Below are positions 58,424 through 64,000 of a stretch of 64,000 bases of DNA, in pieces. The stretch is from Marsupella aquatica (lineage: Eukaryota > Marchantiophyta), in NCBI GenBank assembly GCA_973895155.1, contig OZ316891.1:2418001-2482000 (forward strand), read 5' to 3'. The first letter of the stretch is position 1. Every line of letters starts with the position of its first letter. A program made the translations under genes and the position numbers. The notes beneath the pieces are model-generated. The model was given only the letters and a program-made list of their open reading frames with translations, had not been told where the DNA came from and ran no database searches.

Positions 58424-61400
58424 CTACTTAAGAATTTCCCACTCCCAAATAAGATCTGGGACTCTCTGAGAAGAATCAGTTAAAAGACCAGCAGGAACAG
58501 CTGTTGGTGGGCCTTCTTCTTTCTGCCCTGGTAACCTATCGACAGACTCCAATAGTTTCACTTCAGCTTGTCGCACTGAGTCTTGCTGTACAGAGATGAA
58601 ATGCAACATAGCTTGCTGCAGTCGCCGGGCAATGCTTTCATGCCCTAACTGCAAGAGGGCCTGCAGGAGCAAACGATGTTCCACTGTAGAGTCTCTGCCC
58701 AGAGCCATACCTTTTAAATACTCCGCAAGTGCCAGATCCTCATCAGGACTGCAAGAAATTGTAGCAGACAAGTATATCAAGGTCAGATAAATATAAACAT
58801 CAGCTCGTATCTCATCTATCCACTGCACTCAATGTTATGAATACCAAACAGCATCAGGAAAATGCTTACTTGAGCACATTATCAGCCATTCGTAAAATTA
58901 TTAGGTTTCTTGTCCCCAACTATTGGCGAAATCTTAACAATAGACACGATACCAGATTCGTTCTCTAAGTGTTACAGATTCATTCCAACTGCAACTGGGA
59001 TGCCATACTGTACATTATTAAGGTGCAGAATATGCGCCAAGACGTTCTCAAATGACGGTGCCACCCCGTGTTATCTATTCGTTTCTATCATACTAGAACT
59101 TTGAAAATCGGTAGAAAGCCATTGTGGGACTGGAAACATTTGAGAACTTCATGATTTGCCTTTGGCTTTCAATTTATTTTCTTAGTTTTCAATTATCTGT
59201 AGTTGTTTGTTTACTTTGTTAATAAAGGTACCTAAATCGATATTGAGCATTAAGCCTCAATTTGATGCATTGGCTCATACTTCACGGATCGAAAGAGGAG
59301 CACCGACTTTATTCAGCAAACCCAATTCTCACGAGGTAACGGAAAAGACACTAAAGTTGAAGTGTCCATCAACATTGACACCCGAGCCCGAGAAAACGTA
59401 AGTTTACCTGCCAGCCCTAATTCTTCCTCCTTGAGACTTGTGGGCTCGACCTTGCTTTCTCCCTCCTTTCCCACGGGCTGAGGACGTTGCACTTTGTGTT
59501 CTTGTAGTCCTGTCGCGAAATTTTATGAACAGTCTCAGACGCGTGGTGTACATCAGTGACACCAAAGGCTGACCAGTAACAGACACCAAAGAATAAGGGA
59601 GGATCAAGGTAAACGTACCCGTGTGTATATGCGCTAAATCCACTTAATCCAGAGACATTGCTGTGGGTGCTGCTGGCAAGGCTAATATCTGAAGATGCAT
59701 CATCATCTACTTTCTCCCCGCCTTCATTATCGGTTTTAAGTTTAGCTGCAAGCACCGTCTTACGTTGATGGATAGCTTGGAATCTTGCAAGATACTTCCC
59801 TACCTTTTCTATACCCTCCTGGAACTCTTTAAGTTGGGTGCTTGCACTGTCAAGTACAGCAGGCTCTAGCCGCGAGGTCACCAAATCCTTTCTTTCATGT
59901 AGATAAGCCAAACGAACCACCTCCAACCAGTCATGTGCTTCAAGCAGAAGTGAAACTGCGCCCTCTACATCTCTACCATAATCAAGTGCCAATTTAGCTG
60001 CCTCTCGAGGCCTACCCATGGCTTGAAGTTCATCCCGGAGCTCAGTGGCAATTTCCACAATTTCAGTTGGTGACTTCCCTAGTCGAGCTGCGATAGTCAT
60101 TGCATTCTCCCACAAACCTCCGAATCTGTATGCTGCTAGGGCCTTCTCAAAACTCGAAGAGACACAGAAAGTGGCACCAGCATCCTCAAACTTGCCTTCC
60201 TCCACCAGATAGTCCCCCCAGGCATCCAACAGAATAGTCCTCTTCTCACCATCCTTAAAAATCTGGAGGCCGGAAGGAAATAATGTGGGATGAGCCCTGA
60301 CCAGTTCAATGCAGGTTGCGAAGTGATCACTTCCCATATCTGCACAATTTCTCAAAGCACTTTCGTACTTTCCTAATCTACAATCTATATTATATCTCAT
60401 TTGTGCCGCTGGCATATTTCCAAGCTCTTCAAGAAGCGGTAAAAATTCTTTCGGGTCCTTTTGTGAATTAGATGCCACCATTGCTGCCAGATGCAAGTCA
60501 TAGAGTCCTAAGGCTGCATCAAAAATACAATCTGCATCTGAAAGCCAAATCAAATGCTTGACAGCGGCCTCTGCACTCAGGTTTCCCTTCAAACTGGACA
60601 TGCCCCCTCCCCTTATACACTGGACCTCAGCCTCCCGCAAAGCTTTGATTCGCCCGAGTGCAGCTTCCAGTTCAGGTGGGTCACTGCATGCAAGGGTAGT
60701 CAATAGACACAATTCCCGACCAGGGCTGTCATCTACTTCTTTCTCCAATGCAGTTCTAATTGCTCTGAGAACTTCTTGTACTTTATGACCTTTTGATTCA
60801 ACCAGCCCTGTTGGCTTACGAAAATTATAATTGCCATTAATTGGTTCCGACTGCACATTTTGAACTACCATGTTGACCTTGTGATAGACAGGTATGAGGT
60901 TTTTGTATGTGGTTTCCAGAACATTCTCATTTGTCAAGGCCTGTATCACTTCAGTAATATGACTGAGGTTCTGCACCTGCTTTACAAAAGAGTGAGCTGC
61001 CTGGGAGAATTCCTCCCATCCCTTGTAATCAACTAGAACATTCGGATTTATGTGGTGCCTCCTCGCCAAAAGTACGGCGTCCTGGAAGTTCTCCTGATTC
61101 AAGGCAGTAGCAATGGCTCCAAGGACCAGCCCTCTTGGATAGATAGTCTCTAAGTTTCCACGTACAGTTTGCAAAATCACGGCTACATCCGTACCACCTA
61201 TTGTGCTCACTAATTGAGCACCCCTTTCCCACAACGATCGAACTCTCAAATTGTCCGTTCCCAGTTTGACTCCCTTGAGCATCCTTGCTCTAGACTTTCC
61301 CACCAGTGTCGTAGGATGGTCTGCCTTTCCAACAAGCGATAAGCTGGATATATCTTTCACTTCCTCTAGTGAGAAATCTCCCGCCAAGATTTCCTTCAAG

Positions 61401-63814
61401 TTAATTACATGCATTGAATCACCCTTCGTCGTGAAAACCAAATGAGTGATTTTGCTCTCCATATCATCTGCGAAGCTTTCGTGTATTGTGAAACTGGTAC
61501 AATCATTGCTCACCATTTGATCATCGACCTGAAGTCTCCCACCCAGGTCCAAGCCAATCAGAACCACAACGGTCACCCCAGAATTGAAATGGGAAATTGA
61601 ATGCATCCAAGGTGAAGGTGACGCAAATCTCACACTTGTCGCAGAACTATCGCCACTCTGTAGCTTCATTATTGCCCCGCCAGATGTGTAAACAACTACC
61701 GATCCATCTAAGAGCTGAACAAAGGCCTCTGACTTCCTTGTTTCACTTTTCCCGGAGAAACTGTTTAATGGACTAGCAGCCATTGCCGCGACTGGCAGGT
61801 CAAGTAAAGTTTGATTGACCAATCTGAGTACCCACTTCTCTGAGAAGTCAGAGGTTCTGTCCACCAAGATTTCGGAACAATTCTCGTTTTTGGGCAGTAG
61901 TTCCAATTCAACCAAGAATTCGCGGTTCAGATCTGGCATACTGGAAGGACCATTGTTGGACACAGCACTATGTTCTGAATTTGATATCACGTCACAGAAA
62001 AGTGACCCTATCAAATTTGTAGAGCTCAACCACAGGATATGCCGGAGTTTACCGAAATCCAAAGCAGCTTCGGAAACAACTGGTGAGGCTGAAAGTTCTG
62101 TACCTTCCAGATCATCCCACGACGCTACGGTCGGTAGGTTGAACACACTTGCTGAACCATCTGCCAAGCCTGCTACAATCAGAAACCTGCTCGCGGTCTC
62201 GAAAATGGATGCCACAGTTTGCACAGCAGATGGAAACTTTACCTTAAACGAAAACATAGGTGGTGGAATCATAGAATGTGAAAGTGAAGTGACAAGCAGG
62301 TTTCTACCATCAATGACAAACGCTGTGCTGCATCCCAAAACTGCGCTTTTCCAGCAAAGAGTGATTTTGTGGAAAAACCCGGAAGTGGTCCAACAGAGGA
62401 GGTGCAATGGCTTCTCCGAGTCCCAGGAAAAGTTCACATTATCTGATGCAGGATACCGCCATTCCTGCTTCAAATACCAATGGCAATTACTCCTGTTCCA
62501 TACTTGAATGCCATCCCAATCATTGTGTCGAATAAGGGTTGCCAAAAGTTCCGAATTGGCATTCCACTGGAGGGAATGTACTTTAGCTTCAGGTGCGGCC
62601 AATACTTCAAAAGATCCCCGTTTCAACCCATTCCTTTCGAAAAGCACAACTACTGGTGACTCTCTTGTATCTATGCGACTAGAAGCAGTGGTAATAAAAG
62701 AACCAGAAGGGCTCCAAGCAAGTGCCGGCTCTGGTAAGTTCAGAGGCTCTCCATTGGAATGCAAGGTGCCAGTTTCCCTCTCCCACACCATGAGTGAACT
62801 TGTTGAGCCAACTGTCCCTGGGGTCGATGACTCATCCTGAGCCTCCAATGTACTAAAGTATTTTCCATCCCCTCGCCAACTGATTTGCACACCGCCAGGA
62901 CTTAAATGTGCTGACCTGCTGCTTCCCTACATGTAATATTATCTGTGAGCGTCCCCAGCCAAACGATAGAAGATGAGGAAACGCAACTAAAAATTATCCA
63001 AGGCAAGCATGACAAGAAAGCACATTCTAAGCATCCATTTGGTAGACGGCAGCAAGGCCCAGGCCAAACTTAATCTTACAACAAGAATAACAACGGACTC
63101 TCTGTAATTCCATAAATCGACCATCTAGAGAAAGAAAAGTCAACACATAAAAGGAAAACAATAGATGAAATCTTGATTCAGTACAAGTCTTTTCTTAAGC
63201 AGAAACTCTGAGATTTGTACACTTCATTTGACACTAAAAACGAAACTCGGGTCTCTCTATCTTTTCATAAAAGATCACTGAAATTAATTTTGCCTTCTTA
63301 CAAGTCCAGGAGCTCACGGTGATGCATAAGTGCATCTGGCAAAGTATTCATGTCAAATCGCACACGCTAGTGATCCCACGAACGGTGGTTTTCTGAACAA
63401 TGTTACAGCTTGCTGAGTTGCATACTACAGACTTAAACGTCGAGTTATATTAAAGGAACAAGTTTGCAGATGACGGTGATATTTGGAGAGGAACGATTAG
63501 CAAACACTTACCGGAGGCCGGTTGAGGGACATTTCATGTAAGACATCCCAATCTTGCGTCATTAGGAGAAGTTGCCCAAGTCCAGTGGCCACCACAAAGA
63601 GGTCTCCATCAGGACTCAGAGCCAGGCTCACAATGCCACCCTCAACGGCCCCCACCAATTCCACCTCCTGGGATCCAGGATCCACCTCGAAAATATCTCC
63701 GGCAGCCAATCCCAACACCAACACCTCCTTATCCAGCAAAAACTCCATACAAACAATCCTGTCTACATCTTCTTGTATCTCGCCACCATTTAATAGTGCA
63801 CCAGTAGAGCGAAC
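58424..63814 (-). CDS. Elongator complex subunit 1 (ELP1/IKAP/ELO2), N-terminal exon(s) beyond the window
   Basis: The scaffold subunit of Elongator, which modifies wobble uridines of tRNAs. Exons seen: 63814-63512, 62926-59619 (one 3308-base exon), 59509-59408, 58748-58424 with stop; 1345 residues, all junctions in phase. The first exon carries the second part of the first WD40 propeller (LLDKEVLVLG..GLGQLLLMTQDWDVLHE), then VQISWRGDGKYFSTL, LAWSPSGSFI, SNCHWYLKQEWRYP, ending in the helical C-terminal half (SQKDPKEFLPLLEELGNM, LACSDPPELEAALGRI). The basic stretch RGKGGRKQGRAHK near the C-terminus corresponds to the tRNA-binding/nuclear-localisation region of ELP1. A further exon may lie at about 63945-64000 but could not be joined in phase. 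Confidence 0.95.
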
Positions 63815-64000
63815 CTGAAAACCCGACGAACAAGAATTTTCATGCAGAAGCTCAAATTCGTCTCAAAACAACATATGCCTAGACAATTCCCTAAAGTTTG
63901 CCATAAACGATGTATTTAGAGATTCCAAAGGTTCTCCAAGTTACCATTACGGATCAGCTGCTCGTCGTTACTCAGCAATAACCATCTGAACTTTGCACTT

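Noticed and set aside
63945-64000. Upstream ELP1 exon (F-R-W-L-L-L-S-N-D-E-Q-L-I-R-N)
   Set aside because: Position and character fit the ELP1 N-terminus, but the only good donor (AATG|GTAACT) gives the wrong phase for the exon at 63814. Left open until the sequence to the right is available.

Overview
This is nuclear DNA of a land plant. The evidence is spliced genes for chloroplast-targeted proteins (an NDH-complex subunit and a MET1-type thylakoid PDZ/TPR protein), plant-type Copia elements with an initiator-Met tRNA primer-binding site, a MULE, and a short plastid-DNA insertion. The low gene density and very degraded repeats would fit a non-seed plant (bryophyte, lycophyte or fern), but I cannot place it further from sequence alone.

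Layout. Bases 1-8.7 kb hold no recognisable gene; they contain degenerate tandem duplications, a tRNA-derived SINE with a target-site duplication, and a long palindrome. At 8.7-15.2 kb (minus) is a complete seven-exon P4-ATPase flippase (ALA1 type) with an unusual 275-residue Ser-rich N-terminus; one intron carries a plastid trnI-GAU fragment. 15.2-24 kb is GA/CT-rich upstream DNA, then repeat-rich DNA without genes. 24-31.4 kb is a Copia graveyard: an old plus-strand element into which a rearranged LTR element inserted (exact 5-bp target duplication), next to a minus-strand RNase H/LTR remnant. At 33.5 kb is the small RNA polymerase subunit NRPB12. At 34.8-38.0 kb (minus) is PnsB1/NDF1, six exons, complete. 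38.8-41 kb has tandem repeats and an LTR. At 41.4-44.4 kb (plus) is the kinetochore protein SKA1, nine exons, complete, with GA tracts just upstream. At 46.0-48.6 kb (minus) is MET1, seven exons, complete. At 49.9 kb is a solo LTR with an exact 5-bp duplication. At 52.8-54.6 kb (minus) is the C-terminal half of a CYP85-clan-like P450 lacking key residues, abutting a decayed MULE (54.8-56.1 kb). At 58.4 kb to the right edge (minus) is Elongator subunit ELP1, complete except for its N-terminal exon(s).

The genes are independent housekeeping or plastid genes, not an operon or cluster. I assembled the exon models by eye: for ALA1, PnsB1, SKA1 and MET1 the exon lengths sum to an exact multiple of three ending in a stop, and every junction has GT/AG borders with matching phase. 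The most unusual structure is the LTR element at 27.84-31.39 kb. Its interior has been inverted, apparently twice, at copies of one hexamer (CAGAGC/GCTCTG), yet it is bounded by a clean target-site duplication.
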